Assembly: GCA_963841065.1 (NCBI GenBank)
Contig: CAWJBI010000030.1
Coordinates: forward strand, 40,096-104,095
Origin: M0108 sp963841065
GTDB taxonomy: Bacteria > Pseudomonadota > Gammaproteobacteria > Chromatiales > Chromatiaceae
DNA length: 64,000 bases
Reading direction: 5' to 3'
Shown here: in pieces, positions 1 through 8,813 of the stretch
Layout of the letters: every line of letters begins with the position of its first letter
How positions within the stretch are numbered: position 1 is the stretch's first letter
Position numbers and translations under genes: made by a program
The notes under the pieces: model-generated
What the model saw: the letters and a program-made list of their open reading frames with translations, nothing else
What the model was told of the DNA's origin: nothing
Database searches by the model: none

Positions 1-1
1 G

Positions 2-1081
2 ATCGTGTCCTTCCTGACGCTGGTCATCGGCAACAACCAGGGCATGGGGGACATCGAGCACGGCAAGATCCATGACTTCTACATGCCCGAGCGCGCCATC
101 CAGTTGTTCGATGGCCCCGCCAAGGACATTTCCGACATGTGGCGCATCCTCGGCCGCCCCATGAAGGACGGTGGCTACATCGCCGGCACCATCATCAAGC
201 CCAAGCTCGGCCTGCGCCCCGAGCCCTTCGCCGCCGCCGCCTACCAGTTCTGGCTGGGTGGCGACTTCATCAAGAACGACGAGCCCCAGGGCAACCAGGT
301 CTTCTGTCCCGCCAAGAAGGTCTATCCCCTGGTCTATGACGCCATGAAGCGCGCCCAGGACGAGACCGGCGAGGCCAAGCTCTTCTCCGCCAACATCACC
401 GCCGACGACCACTACGAGATGTGCGCCCGCGCGGACTTCATCCTGGAGACCTTCGGGCCCGATGCAGACAAGGTCGCCTTCCTGGTGGATGGTTTCGTCG
501 GCGGTCCCGGCATGATCACCACCGCCCGCCGTCAGTACCCCGGTCAATATCTGCACTATCACCGCGCCGGCCACGGCATGATCACCTCGCCGTCCGCCAA
601 ACGTGGCTACACCGCCTTTGTGCTGGCCAAGATCTCCCGGCTGCAGGGCGCTTCGGGCATCCATGTCGGCACCATGGGCTACGGCAAGATGGAAGGTGAC
701 GCGGACGACAAGATCATCGCCTACATGATCGAGCGCGACGAATGCCAGGGCCCGGTTTACTTCCAGAAGTGGTATGGCATGAAGCCCACCACACCCATCA
801 TCTCCGGTGGCATGAATGCTCTGCGTCTGCCCGGCTTCTTCGAGAATCTGGGTCACGGCAACGTCATCAACACCTCCGGTGGCGGTGCCTACGGTCACAT
901 CGACTCCCCGGCGGCCGGCGCCATCTCGTTGCGCCAGTCCTACGAGTGCTGGAAGGCCGGTGCTGATCCGATCGAGTTCGCCAAGAGCCACAAGGAATTC
1001 GCGCGTGCCTTCGAGTCCTTCCCTCACGATGCCGACAAGCTCTACCCGGGTTGGCGCGAGAAGCTGGGCGTACACAAATAG
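2..1081 (+). CDS. cbbM: Form II RuBisCO large subunit, 3' part (5' end outside window)
   Basis: Ribulose-1,5-bisphosphate carboxylase/oxygenase, the CO2-fixing enzyme of the Calvin cycle. About 359 C-terminal residues are present; form II enzymes have about 460, so roughly the first 100 lie before the window and no start codon is visible. The active-site stretches are intact: GTIIKPKLGL with the catalytic lysine, GGDFIKNDEPQGNQ with the carbamylated lysine and the metal-binding Asp/Glu, and the loop 6 lysine in GTMGYGKMEG, followed by ISGGMNALR. The C-terminus (YPGWREKLGV) is typical of CbbM and lacks the form I extension. cbbQ and cbbO follow downstream, which is the usual context for a form II enzyme with its activase. 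Confidence 0.97.
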   Translation: MVSFLTLVIGNNQGMGDIEHGKIHDFYMPERAIQLFDGPAKDISDMWRILGRPMKDGGYIAGTIIKPKLGLRPEPFAAAAYQFWLGGDFIKNDEPQGNQVFCPAKKVYPLVYDAMKRAQDETGEAKLFSANITADDHYEMCARADFILETFGPDADKVAFLVDGFVGGPGMITTARRQYPGQYLHYHRAGHGMITSPSAKRGYTAFVLAKISRLQGASGIHVGTMGYGKMEGDADDKIIAYMIERDECQGPVYFQKWYGMKPTTPIISGGMNALRLPGFFENLGHGNVINTSGGGAYGHIDSPAAGAISLRQSYECWKAGADPIEFAKSHKEFARAFESFPHDADKLYPGWREKLGVHK

Positions 1082-1109
1082 GCGGCTGGCCCGAGATTAG
1101 GGCGCTGGC

Positions 1110-1131
1110 GGCGGGGTAGGGATACCCCGCC
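1110..1131 (+). terminator. Hairpin after cbbM
   Basis: A perfect 9-bp stem (1110-1118 with 1123-1131) closes a GGGA loop 29 bases after the cbbM stop. No T-run follows, so intrinsic termination is uncertain; it could equally protect the cbbM mRNA 3' end. The next gene is on the other strand, so an end of transcription is expected here. Confidence 0.45.
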
Positions 1132-1270
1132 TGTCTGCGGGCGCTCCCGCGTCCGTGGTCCATGAATCAGGGAAGACGGGGAGGACTCTCGCGCAAGGCC
1201 CCGCGGTCTGGCCCTGTGTCGGAGTGAAAACGATAAGTCGGGTAACGACAAGCCGCCGGACCCCTTCTGT

Positions 1271-2113
1271 TCAGTCGGCGGGGGCGGGTACCGGTGGCGC
1301 CTCTTCCGATGCACCCCATGATTTAGCGCGGCTGTGGCTGGGTTGGCCTGCTGGCCAGGCCAGGCGTTTCAGCGTCACCGCCACGGCAAACAGTCCGGCG
1401 GTGGCGGTGACGTGGGTGGCGGAGCCCAGCCCGCCGCAGTTGAGATGGGAGGGCTGGCCTGCAATCCCGCAGGAAGGGACCCCGTCCGGCGACAGGATAC
1501 TGTCCTCCAGGGAATAGACGGCGGGCACGGCAAAGCGCCGCTTCGGGTTGAGCGGAAAGCCGAAGCGCTGCCGTAACTCCTTGCGGGTCCGCGAGAGCAG
1601 GCTATCCTTTTCGGTGCGACTCAAATCGGCGATGCCGAGGCGGGTGGGATCGACCTTACCCCCCATCCCCCCCACGGTCACCACGAACTGCTTGCGACGG
1701 CGGCAGCCGGCGATGATCAGGGCCTTCTCGCGGTAGTGGTCGATACAGTCGATGACGGCGTCGAAGCCACGGTCCAGCAGGCTGTCCAGGTTGGCGGCAT
1801 CTACGAAGTCATCGACCAAATGGATCTGGGTGGCGGGATTGATGTCCGTCACCCGCTCGGCCAGGACCTGAATCTTGGCGCGGCCCAGGGTCGAACTCAG
1901 GGCCGGGAGTTGGCGGTTGATGTTGGACTCGGCGACATGGTCCATATCGACCAGGGTCAGGCGACCCAGGCCACTCCGCGCCAGGGCCTCGACCACCCAG
2001 GAGCCGACCCCGCCGACGCCAATGACGGCGACGTGGGCCAGCCGCAGTCGCTCCAGTCCGGCGTGGCCATACAGGGCCGCGATGCCGCCGAAGCGGCGTT
2101 CCGCGTCCATCAT
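1271..2113 (-). CDS. tcdA: tRNA threonylcarbamoyladenosine dehydratase
   Basis: E1-like ATP-dependent enzyme that cyclises t6A to ct6A at position 37 of ANN-decoding tRNAs in the cytoplasm. The 280-residue length fits the family (E. coli TcdA is 268). The nucleotide-binding loop GVGGVGSW is at residues 32-39, followed by the ThiF/MoeB-type acidic strand (LVDMDHV) and the SNINRQ motif that contacts ATP. Met1 and Met2 are adjacent (2113 and 2110), so the start is uncertain by one codon. It is divergent from cbbQ (135 bases between starts) and sits inside the RuBisCO cluster on the opposite strand, an unusual place for a tRNA-modification gene. No defect is visible. Confidence 0.93.
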   Translation of the reverse strand: MMDAERRFGGIAALYGHAGLERLRLAHVAVIGVGGVGSWVVEALARSGLGRLTLVDMDHVAESNINRQLPALSSTLGRAKIQVLAERVTDINPATQIHLVDDFVDAANLDSLLDRGFDAVIDCIDHYREKALIIAGCRRRKQFVVTVGGMGGKVDPTRLGIADLSRTEKDSLLSRTRKELRQRFGFPLNPKRRFAVPAVYSLEDSILSPDGVPSCGIAGQPSHLNCGGLGSATHVTATAGLFAVAVTLKRLAWPAGQPSHSRAKSWGASEEAPPVPAPAD

Positions 2114-2248
2114 GCCGCCTCCGCGCGCGAAGGGAGGGGACGCCCCTGGCCCAGGGGACTAGAATGCCGCCAATCCCGCGCGCTGGCCGGCCCGCCAGGC
2201 CGCCGGGCCTGCGGTTCCAGCGGTACAAAATTTCCAGGAGAAGTCACA

Positions 2249-3058
2249 GTGCCGAATACCATCGCCCAATACAAAGTCACCCGAGAGCCCTATTACAACC
2301 CCCAGGGTGACGAGATCATCCTCTTTGAGGCGGCCTACGCCGAGCGCCTGCCGGTCATGATCAAGGGACCGACCGGCTGTGGCAAGTCCCGCTTTGTCGA
2401 ACATATGGCCTGGCGCCTGGGCAAGCCCCTCATCTCGGTCGCCTGCAACGAGGATATGACGGCCTCCGACCTGGTGGGCCGCTATCTGCTCGACGCCCAG
2501 GGCACCCGCTGGGTTGATGGCCCCCTGACCACGGCGGCCCGCATCGGCGCCATCTGCTACCTGGACGAGATCGTCGAGGCCCGTCAGGACACCACGGTCG
2601 TCATCCATCCCCTTACCGACCATCGCCGCAATCTGCCCCTCGACAAGAAGGGGGAGCTGGTCCATGCGCATCCAGACTTCCAGCTCGTCATCTCCTACAA
2701 CCCGGGCTACCAGAGCCTGATGAAGGATCTCAAGCAATCCACCAAGCAGCGCTTCGCCGCCATGGATTTCGATTATGCCCCGGAGGCGCTGGAGGTGGAG
2801 ATCGTCCGCAAGGAGACGGGCATGGACCAGGACATCGCCGCCAAGCTGGTCAAGATCGGCATCGTCGCGCGCCACCTCAAGGGTCATGGCCTGGACGAAG
2901 GCATTTCTACCCGCCTGCTGGTCTATGCCGGCCAGCTCATCCGTCGCGGCATCGCCCCCGGGCCCGCCTGCCGCATGGCCATGGTGCGTCCCATAACCGA
3001 TGACGCGGACATCCGGGCCACCCTCGACCACGCCATCGACGCCATCTTTGGGGCCTGA
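2249..3058 (+). CDS. cbbQ: RuBisCO activase AAA+ subunit CbbQ
   Basis: MoxR-type AAA+ ATPase that, with CbbO, removes inhibitory sugar phosphates from RuBisCO. The reading frame is open from 1736, but the real start is the GTG at 2249: an AGGAG ribosome site lies 8 bases upstream and the 269-residue product starts like known CbbQ proteins. Walker A (GPTGCGKS) is at residues 40-47 and the Walker B aspartate/glutamate (YLDE) at 106-107. The C-terminal third carries the helical lid with the STRLLVYAG stretch typical of the family. cbbO follows after 64 bases and cbbM lies upstream, so the partner set for a form II Q2O2-type activase is complete. Confidence 0.95.
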   Translation: MPNTIAQYKVTREPYYNPQGDEIILFEAAYAERLPVMIKGPTGCGKSRFVEHMAWRLGKPLISVACNEDMTASDLVGRYLLDAQGTRWVDGPLTTAARIGAICYLDEIVEARQDTTVVIHPLTDHRRNLPLDKKGELVHAHPDFQLVISYNPGYQSLMKDLKQSTKQRFAAMDFDYAPEALEVEIVRKETGMDQDIAAKLVKIGIVARHLKGHGLDEGISTRLLVYAGQLIRRGIAPGPACRMAMVRPITDDADIRATLDHAIDAIFGA

Positions 3059-3122
3059 TCCCGCGCGATCTGGGCAAGGACTTCGGCAAGCACGACCCTA
3101 GGCGGCACCCCGGGACATCCAC

Positions 3123-5375
3123 ATGGCCAATAACGACGACCCGCTCAAGAGCTACCGCGAGCGCCTGACCTGTAACTTCCCCCAACTGGAGCAGGTCTTC
3201 CCCGACTGCATGGTGGACGCGTCCCAACGCCTGACCCCCCGGGGCATCGAGGCCTATCTCGCCGGGGCCTCCCTGGTCTGCATGATCGGGCGCGGCTTCG
3301 AGCCCGTGCTGGTCTATCTGGAGGAGATGCCCCGGGTCGCCGCCCAACTGGGGGAGGGCAGCCTGGAACTGGTCTCCCAGACCGTCTGGAAGATGTCCCG
3401 CACCCCCAATGGCAAGGCCATCCTGCCCTTCCTGCAGACTATCGCCGAGGCGGCGCGGCGCTTTGGTAGCCTGGAGCTGCTGGAGCGCTACATTGGCCTC
3501 ATCCTGGATCTGATGGCCAGGACCACGGGCTCCATCCACGGCTTCCACACCACCATCCCCAGCCCCGGCCTCCCGGATATGCTGGAACAGATGCCCCAAC
3601 TACTGCGCCATCTCAGCGTCCGAGGCCTGGGCAACTGGATGGATTACGGCATTCGCAATTACGGCAAGCATCCGGAGCGCCAAAAGGAGTATTTCAGCCT
3701 CCAGTCCGCCGACAGCCGCGCCATCCTCCAGCGCGAGCGCCACGGCACCCTCTTCGCCGACAAGGAGCGCCAGCTCGACCTCTATCTCAAGGCCCTCTGG
3801 GACCTGAAGGAACATCTGGTGCCCTACTCGGAGGGCTGGGAAGACCAGCGCAAGCTACTACCCTATTGCGATGACCTGGGCATCCGCATCCCGGATGTTT
3901 ACGACGACCGGCATGGGGTGCGGGGTATCGACCGCTATCGGGCCACCCTGGCCCACCTGGCGGCCCATAAGCGCTGGAGCGGTCAGGCCGTGGCCGACAA
4001 CTTCAGCCCCTTTCAGCGCATCGCCATCGAGCTGTTCGAAGACTGCCGGGTCGAGCAGTTGGCCCTGCGCCTCTACCCCGGCTTGCACTCCCTCTGGCTG
4101 GCCCTGCATCCCAACCCCGGGGAGGACGACTGCGACCCCGCCAAGGAATCCTGCATTCGCCATCGCCTGGTCCTGCTCTCCCGCGCCATCCTGGACCCTG
4201 GCCATGGCTATCGCAATCCCGACATCCTGGAGTTCGTCGAGCGCTTTCGGGGCCTCCTGGCCCAGGGCGAATCCAGCACCCGGGACATGGTCGATCTCGG
4301 ACTCGCCTTCATCGCTCGCACCCGCCGCCAGCAGGACCAGATGGCGCGGGTCTATTTCCACGACACCGAGGTGGACTATCGCGACGACAACCGCCACCTC
4401 TGGCGCTTCATCGAGGAGGGTGACGAGGAAGAGACCGCCCCGGACCGCCGGCCCCAGCAGCAGGCCGAGGAACTCCAGGGCCTGCCGCCGCGCCACTATC
4501 CCGAGTGGGACTATCACTCCCAGACCTACCGCCCGGACTGGGTCAGCCTCTACGAGAGCCTGCACCCCACTGGTGATGCCGGCGCCATCGACCGGCTGCT
4601 CGCCAAGCACGCCGCTCTGGCCAAGCGCCTGAAGCAGATCCTCGATCTCCTCAAGCCCCAGCATCAGGTGCGGGTGCGCTACCAGGAAGAGGGCAGCGAA
4701 CTGGACCTGGACATCGCCATCCGCTCCCTCATCGACTTCCGGTGCGGCTTCACCCCGGACCCGCGCATCAACATGAGCCATCGCCATGATGACCGCGACA
4801 TCGCCGTCATGCTGCTGCTGGACCTGTCGGAATCCCTCAACGAGACCCCCGCGGGTGCGAGCCAGACCATCCTCGAACTCAGCCAGGAGGCCGTCGCCCT
4901 GCTCGGCTGGTCCGTTGACCGCCTGGGGGACGAGTTCGCCATCGCCGGCTTCTCCTCCAACACCCGCCACGAGGTGCGCTACCAGCACATCAAGGGCTAT
5001 GGCGAGTCCTGGGACGACCGCGTCAAGGGCCGCCTCGCCGCCCTGGAGGCGCGCTGGTCCACCCGCATGGGGGCCGCCCTGCGCCATGCCGCTCATTACC
5101 TCGAGGCCCGCCCCGCCGAGAAGAAGCTGCTGCTCATCCTCACCGACGGCAAGCCCTCCGATATCGACGTCGAGGATGAACGCCATCTGATCGAGGACGC
5201 GCGCAAGGCCGTGCAGGAGATCAAGCAGCAGGGCATCTACCCCTATTGCATCAGCCTGGACGCCGGCGCCGACGACTATGTCCGCGACATCTTCGGCAAG
5301 CAATACAGCGTCATCGACCGGGTCGAACGCTTGCCCGAAAGGCTGCCCCAGCTCTTTTTGGCCTTGACGGGGTAA
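3123..5375 (+). CDS. cbbO: RuBisCO activase adaptor CbbO (VWA domain)
   Basis: Partner of CbbQ. The protein binds RuBisCO through a von Willebrand factor A domain and couples it to the CbbQ hexamer. At 750 residues it has the usual length. The N-terminal two thirds are the CbbO/NorD-like helical part. The C-terminal VWA domain starts near residue 555 with a complete metal-ion-dependent adhesion motif D-x-S-x-S (Asp567, Ser569, Ser571). A second VWA element, LILTDGKPSD, lies about 105 residues further on. The start ATG at 3123 is 64 bases after the cbbQ stop, so the two are probably co-transcribed. NorD is the nearest alternative family, but the neighbours decide for CbbO. Confidence 0.94.
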   Translation: MANNDDPLKSYRERLTCNFPQLEQVFPDCMVDASQRLTPRGIEAYLAGASLVCMIGRGFEPVLVYLEEMPRVAAQLGEGSLELVSQTVWKMSRTPNGKAILPFLQTIAEAARRFGSLELLERYIGLILDLMARTTGSIHGFHTTIPSPGLPDMLEQMPQLLRHLSVRGLGNWMDYGIRNYGKHPERQKEYFSLQSADSRAILQRERHGTLFADKERQLDLYLKALWDLKEHLVPYSEGWEDQRKLLPYCDDLGIRIPDVYDDRHGVRGIDRYRATLAHLAAHKRWSGQAVADNFSPFQRIAIELFEDCRVEQLALRLYPGLHSLWLALHPNPGEDDCDPAKESCIRHRLVLLSRAILDPGHGYRNPDILEFVERFRGLLAQGESSTRDMVDLGLAFIARTRRQQDQMARVYFHDTEVDYRDDNRHLWRFIEEGDEEETAPDRRPQQQAEELQGLPPRHYPEWDYHSQTYRPDWVSLYESLHPTGDAGAIDRLLAKHAALAKRLKQILDLLKPQHQVRVRYQEEGSELDLDIAIRSLIDFRCGFTPDPRINMSHRHDDRDIAVMLLLDLSESLNETPAGASQTILELSQEAVALLGWSVDRLGDEFAIAGFSSNTRHEVRYQHIKGYGESWDDRVKGRLAALEARWSTRMGAALRHAAHYLEARPAEKKLLLILTDGKPSDIDVEDERHLIEDARKAVQEIKQQGIYPYCISLDAGADDYVRDIFGKQYSVIDRVERLPERLPQLFLALTG

Positions 5376-5721
5376 GGCTATCCCAACCCTGTCCGCCGTG
5401 AACTCGCCTCGGAGGCACGGTGGAGAGGTGAAAGGTTCTGTACTTCAATACCGGCTCCCGTGGCGCCGATGCCCATGCCCCCCTGGTCGCTCGCGAGCGC
5501 CTGGTATCGGTCATCCGTGGTAACATCAGTTATTGCTAATTTTACCTTTTTCTTTTAGATATATCATAACCTATTGATATTTATGGGGCTGGTTTAACCT
5601 AAAGGTAACAAAGCAGAACTAAAATGGCCTAACTTGATCCTATCCGATCCCCCCGTACCCTTGGCGCTTTTGCCTTGGACGGGTTGCCGCTGATCGATAG
5701 GCCTTTGCCGTGGAGAGCATG
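5376..5721. other. Intergenic region between cbbO and the DUF302 gene
   Basis: About 345 bases with no supportable gene. The middle part (about 5525-5640) is much richer in A and T than its surroundings and includes T-tracts followed by ATATATCATAACC, so a promoter for the cytochrome operon or the end of the cbb transcript is plausible here. I could not fix a convincing -35/-10 pair or a stem-loop with a T-run. Confidence 0.4.
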
Positions 5722-6279
5722 ATGTTGAAAGCGCTGGCTGGTTTTGTCGTGGGTGTTCTGGTGATCGCCGTGGGGGGCTTTCTGATGATGCCCTCCCTGA
5801 TGTTCAACGAAATGCAGAGTCCGTTCGGGTTTGAGGAGACCATCGCCCGCATCCAGCACAACATCGCCGACAGTCCCGAACTCAAGGAGAAGGGCTGGGC
5901 CATCTCCGGCCTGCGCAATCCGGCCAAGGCGGTGCAGAATGACGGCGGTAATGTCCTGCCGGTCATGATGATCGAGGTCTGCTCGACCAAGTACTCCGGC
6001 CCCATCCTCGGGGACGACACCGTGCGCTTCCTGTCCATCCTCATGCCCTGCAAGATCTCGGTCTATAAGAAGCAAGACGGCAAGACCTACGTCGGCACCA
6101 TGAACGCTGGCCTGATGGGCCACTTCTTCGGCCCTTTGGTCGGCGAGATCATGGGCAAGGTCGCCCAGGACCAGAAACTGTTCCTGATCATGGACCCGAC
6201 CAAGCCGGCCCCGCCCATGATCATGCCTAGCACTGCTCCGGCCGGGGCTGGCGGTGCCAGCGGCGGTGGCGGTTGCTGA
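5722..6279 (+). CDS. Membrane-anchored DUF302 protein
   Basis: A 185-residue protein with one N-terminal hydrophobic segment (about residues 3-22), probably a membrane anchor with the rest in the periplasm, then a DUF302 domain (about 30-160) and a Gly/Ala tail ending in GGGGC. DUF302 has no settled biochemical role; members often sit beside genes of sulfur or metal metabolism. In-frame starts exist at 5710 (GTG), 5719 and 5722; the GGAGAG at 5712-5717 best serves 5722. The octahaem cytochrome gene starts 101 bases downstream on the same strand, so the protein probably belongs to that redox module. The C-terminal cysteine is a possible metal or thiol site, but this is speculation. Confidence 0.8.
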   Translation: MLKALAGFVVGVLVIAVGGFLMMPSLMFNEMQSPFGFEETIARIQHNIADSPELKEKGWAISGLRNPAKAVQNDGGNVLPVMMIEVCSTKYSGPILGDDTVRFLSILMPCKISVYKKQDGKTYVGTMNAGLMGHFFGPLVGEIMGKVAQDQKLFLIMDPTKPAPPMIMPSTAPAGAGGASGGGGC

Positions 6280-6380
6280 TCAGCGCGCCAAGCTGAGAGG
6301 GCAAGGTGGCAGGGCCGCCTTCGCCCAGATCCCGCTGCATCCTCATTGCGTTCCGATCCGCAGAATAGACAAGGAAAGAC

Positions 6381-8072
6381 ATGCGAGCCAAGCATCTACT
6401 GATTCTGACCCTGGTCGCGGGCCTGGCCACCCTGTCGGCTATCACGGCGGCCAGCACTGCGCCCTTGGCGACGGCGTCGGTCGAACCCTCCCCCGATTAC
6501 CCCAAGATGACCATGCCGCCGCCGGAGGTGAAACCGCCGGTGAAGAAGGACGCCAAGTCCACCGCCGACCACGGTAAATTCAAGGAACTGCAGCAGGACT
6601 TCAAGACGGGCCCCGAGGTCACCAAGGCCTGTCTGGCCTGCCATACCGAGGCGGCCAAGCAGGTGCATCTCTCCAAGCACTGGACCTGGGAGTTTCTCAA
6701 CCCCCGGACGGGCCAGATGCTGGGCAAGAAGCACATCATCAACAATTTCTGTACCTCGATCTCGTCGAACCAGGAGTTCTGCACCGCCTGCCACGTCGGC
6801 TACGGCTGGAAGGACAACAATTTCGACTTCAGCTCGGCTGAGAACGTCGATTGCCTGGTCTGCCACGAGGGCACCGGTACCTACCGCAAGCTTCCCGGCC
6901 TGGCGGGGCATCCGGCCTATGGGGACACCGAGTTTCCTCCCAATTCCGGCAAAATCGTCAAGGCGGTCGACCTGCGGGCGGTGGCGCAAAGCGTCGGCAA
7001 GAGCGGACGCAAAAATTGCGGTGCCTGCCACTTTTACAGTGGCGGGGGTGATGCCGTGAAGCACGGTGACCTCGACAGCACCCTGACCAATCCGGGCAAG
7101 TACCTGGATGTCCACATGGACAAGGATGGCCTGAATTTCAGTTGCGGTGAGTGCCACAAGACCATTGGTCACGAGGTCCCCGGGAGTCGGTACGCGCCGA
7201 CGGCCAAGGACGAGGGCGATCAGGCGCATATCCGCGGCAAGGACGACAAGAACCCCGCTACTTGCCAGGCCTGTCACACCAACGCCCCGCACAAGTCCGA
7301 CCCCCGGCTGAACGCCCATGCCGAGAAGATCGCCTGCCAGACTTGTCATATCCCCGAGTTCGCCCGCGGTCAGCCGACCAAGATGAGTTGGGACTGGTCC
7401 ACCGCCGGCAAGCTGGACAAGGACGGCAAACCCTTCGTGCTCAAGGACAGTGCCGGTCACCCTGCCTATGACAGCAGGAAGGGCGACTTCAAGTATGAGT
7501 CCAACGTGATTCCGACCTACGTCTGGTTTAACGGCACCGTGGACTACACCCTGCACGACACCCAGCTCGACCCGACCCAGTTGGTGCGGATCAACCGTTT
7601 CGAGGGCAGCCCCACTGATGGCAAGTCGAAGATCTGGCCGGTCAAGGTCTTCACCGGCAGACAGCCCTATGACAAGACCACCCGGCAGTTGCTGATCCCT
7701 CACACCTATGGTGTGGCGGGTGACGATAGCGCCTTCTGGATGACCTTTGACTGGAACAAGGCATTGGAGGCCGGGATGAAGTCGGCCGACGAGACTTTCA
7801 GTGGCGAATACGGCTTCGTCAGCACCGAGATGATCTGGCCCATCACCCACATGGTCGCGCCCAAGGCCGATGCCCTGGATTGCGGACAATGCCACGCCCC
7901 CGCGGGCGGTGTCGGCCGTCTGGACGAGGTGCCTGGCATTTACATGCCGGGCCGTAGCGCCAATAAGTTGCTCGACCAGGCCGGCTGGATCCTGGCGCTG
8001 CTGACCCTGCTGGGGGTGCTTGCCCATGGCGTCGGTCGTCTCCACGCCGTGCGCAAAGGAGTTCGTAAATGA
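6381..8072 (+). CDS. Octahaem c-type cytochrome, tetrathionate reductase (OTR) family
   Basis: A 563-residue periplasmic multihaem cytochrome with an N-terminal signal sequence (about 1-25) and exactly eight CXXCH motifs, whose first cysteines are at residues 84, 134, 158, 213, 255, 295, 319 and 501. The spacing, seven motifs clustered and one far downstream, fits the octahaem tetrathionate reductase family; characterised members reduce tetrathionate, nitrite and hydroxylamine in vitro. A hydrophobic helix at about 534-552 would anchor it in the inner membrane. The stop overlaps the start of the cytochrome b gene by four bases (ATGA), so the two are translationally coupled and quinol or quinone exchange through the b subunit is likely. 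The physiological substrate and direction in this organism are not known. Confidence 0.9.
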   Translation: MRAKHLLILTLVAGLATLSAITAASTAPLATASVEPSPDYPKMTMPPPEVKPPVKKDAKSTADHGKFKELQQDFKTGPEVTKACLACHTEAAKQVHLSKHWTWEFLNPRTGQMLGKKHIINNFCTSISSNQEFCTACHVGYGWKDNNFDFSSAENVDCLVCHEGTGTYRKLPGLAGHPAYGDTEFPPNSGKIVKAVDLRAVAQSVGKSGRKNCGACHFYSGGGDAVKHGDLDSTLTNPGKYLDVHMDKDGLNFSCGECHKTIGHEVPGSRYAPTAKDEGDQAHIRGKDDKNPATCQACHTNAPHKSDPRLNAHAEKIACQTCHIPEFARGQPTKMSWDWSTAGKLDKDGKPFVLKDSAGHPAYDSRKGDFKYESNVIPTYVWFNGTVDYTLHDTQLDPTQLVRINRFEGSPTDGKSKIWPVKVFTGRQPYDKTTRQLLIPHTYGVAGDDSAFWMTFDWNKALEAGMKSADETFSGEYGFVSTEMIWPITHMVAPKADALDCGQCHAPAGGVGRLDEVPGIYMPGRSANKLLDQAGWILALLTLLGVLAHGVGRLHAVRKGVRK

Positions 8073-8668
8073 GTGAAAAAATCTATGTATTCAAGGCATT
8101 CGAGCGCTTCTGGCACTGGTCTCAGGCCTTTCTGATCATCGGTTTGCTGGTAACGGGTTTCGAGGTGCATGGAAGCTATCGCCTGTTGGGCTTCGAGCGG
8201 GCGGTGAACCTGCATACCAGCCTGGCCTGGAGTCTGGTGGGCCTCTGGGTGTTCGCCATCTTCTGGCATTTCACCACCGGGGAATGGCGGCAATACATCC
8301 CGACCCTGAAAAAGGTCGATGCCATGATCAAATACTATGCCTTTGGCATCTTCACGAACGCACCGCATCCGTTCAAGGCGACCCGGCTGAAGAAGCATAA
8401 CCCCTTGCAGCGACTGGCCTACCTGGGGGTGATGTTGTTCATTGGCCCGCTGCTCTGGATCACTGGCTGGCTCTACCTCTTTTATGACCAATGGGGCGCC
8501 TGGGGCCTGGACCGCTATCTCAGCCTGGCCGGGGTGGCCTTCTTCCACGTCCTGGCGGCTTTCATGATGCTGCTGTTCCTGATTGCCCACCTCTATCTCA
8601 TCACAACGGGTCACACCCCGACCGCCCATATCAGGGCGATGATCACCGGTTGGGAAGAGACCGACTGA
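8069..8668 (+). CDS. Di-haem cytochrome b561-type membrane subunit
   Basis: A 199-residue integral membrane protein with four hydrophobic segments of the Ni-hydrogenase/thiosulfate reductase cytochrome b family. Histidines placed in or next to membrane helices (16, 49, 160, 174, with 34 and 67 also available) can ligate two b haems. It probably links the membrane quinone pool to the octahaem cytochrome encoded immediately upstream, whose stop codon it overlaps. The length is normal for the family and the ATG at 8069 begins a typical N-terminus (EKIYVFKAFERFWHW). No other subunit gene such as a molybdopterin enzyme lies beside it, so the pair looks self-contained. Confidence 0.88.
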   Translation: MSEKIYVFKAFERFWHWSQAFLIIGLLVTGFEVHGSYRLLGFERAVNLHTSLAWSLVGLWVFAIFWHFTTGEWRQYIPTLKKVDAMIKYYAFGIFTNAPHPFKATRLKKHNPLQRLAYLGVMLFIGPLLWITGWLYLFYDQWGAWGLDRYLSLAGVAFFHVLAAFMMLLFLIAHLYLITTGHTPTAHIRAMITGWEETD

Positions 8669-8694
8669 GCACCAAGTCCCGAGCGTGATCCAGG

Positions 8695-8723
8695 AGGCCC
8701 GGATGGCGGCAGGCACCGGGCCT
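8695..8723 (+). terminator. Terminator-like hairpin between convergent genes
   Basis: AGGCCCGG at 8695-8702 pairs with CCGGGCCT at 8716-8723 across a 13-base loop, followed by GGTTT. It lies 27 bases after the cytochrome b stop and before the convergent TlpA-like gene, the expected place for a terminator. The T-run is short. Confidence 0.5.
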
Positions 8724-8813
8724 GGTTTAACCATCTGACTTGGGGATTGGACCCGAGATGGCCTGGGTCATGCCAGGGGCGGGTCTGGCCCTCTTCCTTC
8801 CTCGCCAGCCCGG

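Noticed and set aside
1736..2248. N-terminal extension of the cbbQ frame
   Set aside because: It overlaps the tcdA gene on the other strand; the ribosome site and family N-terminus place the start at the GTG at 2249.
3858..5303. 481-codon minus-strand frame opposite cbbO, and similar long antisense frames over the octahaem cytochrome, dctM, tolB, kup and rnfD
   Set aside because: GC-rich genes leave long open antisense frames; the sense strand encodes recognised families in each case.
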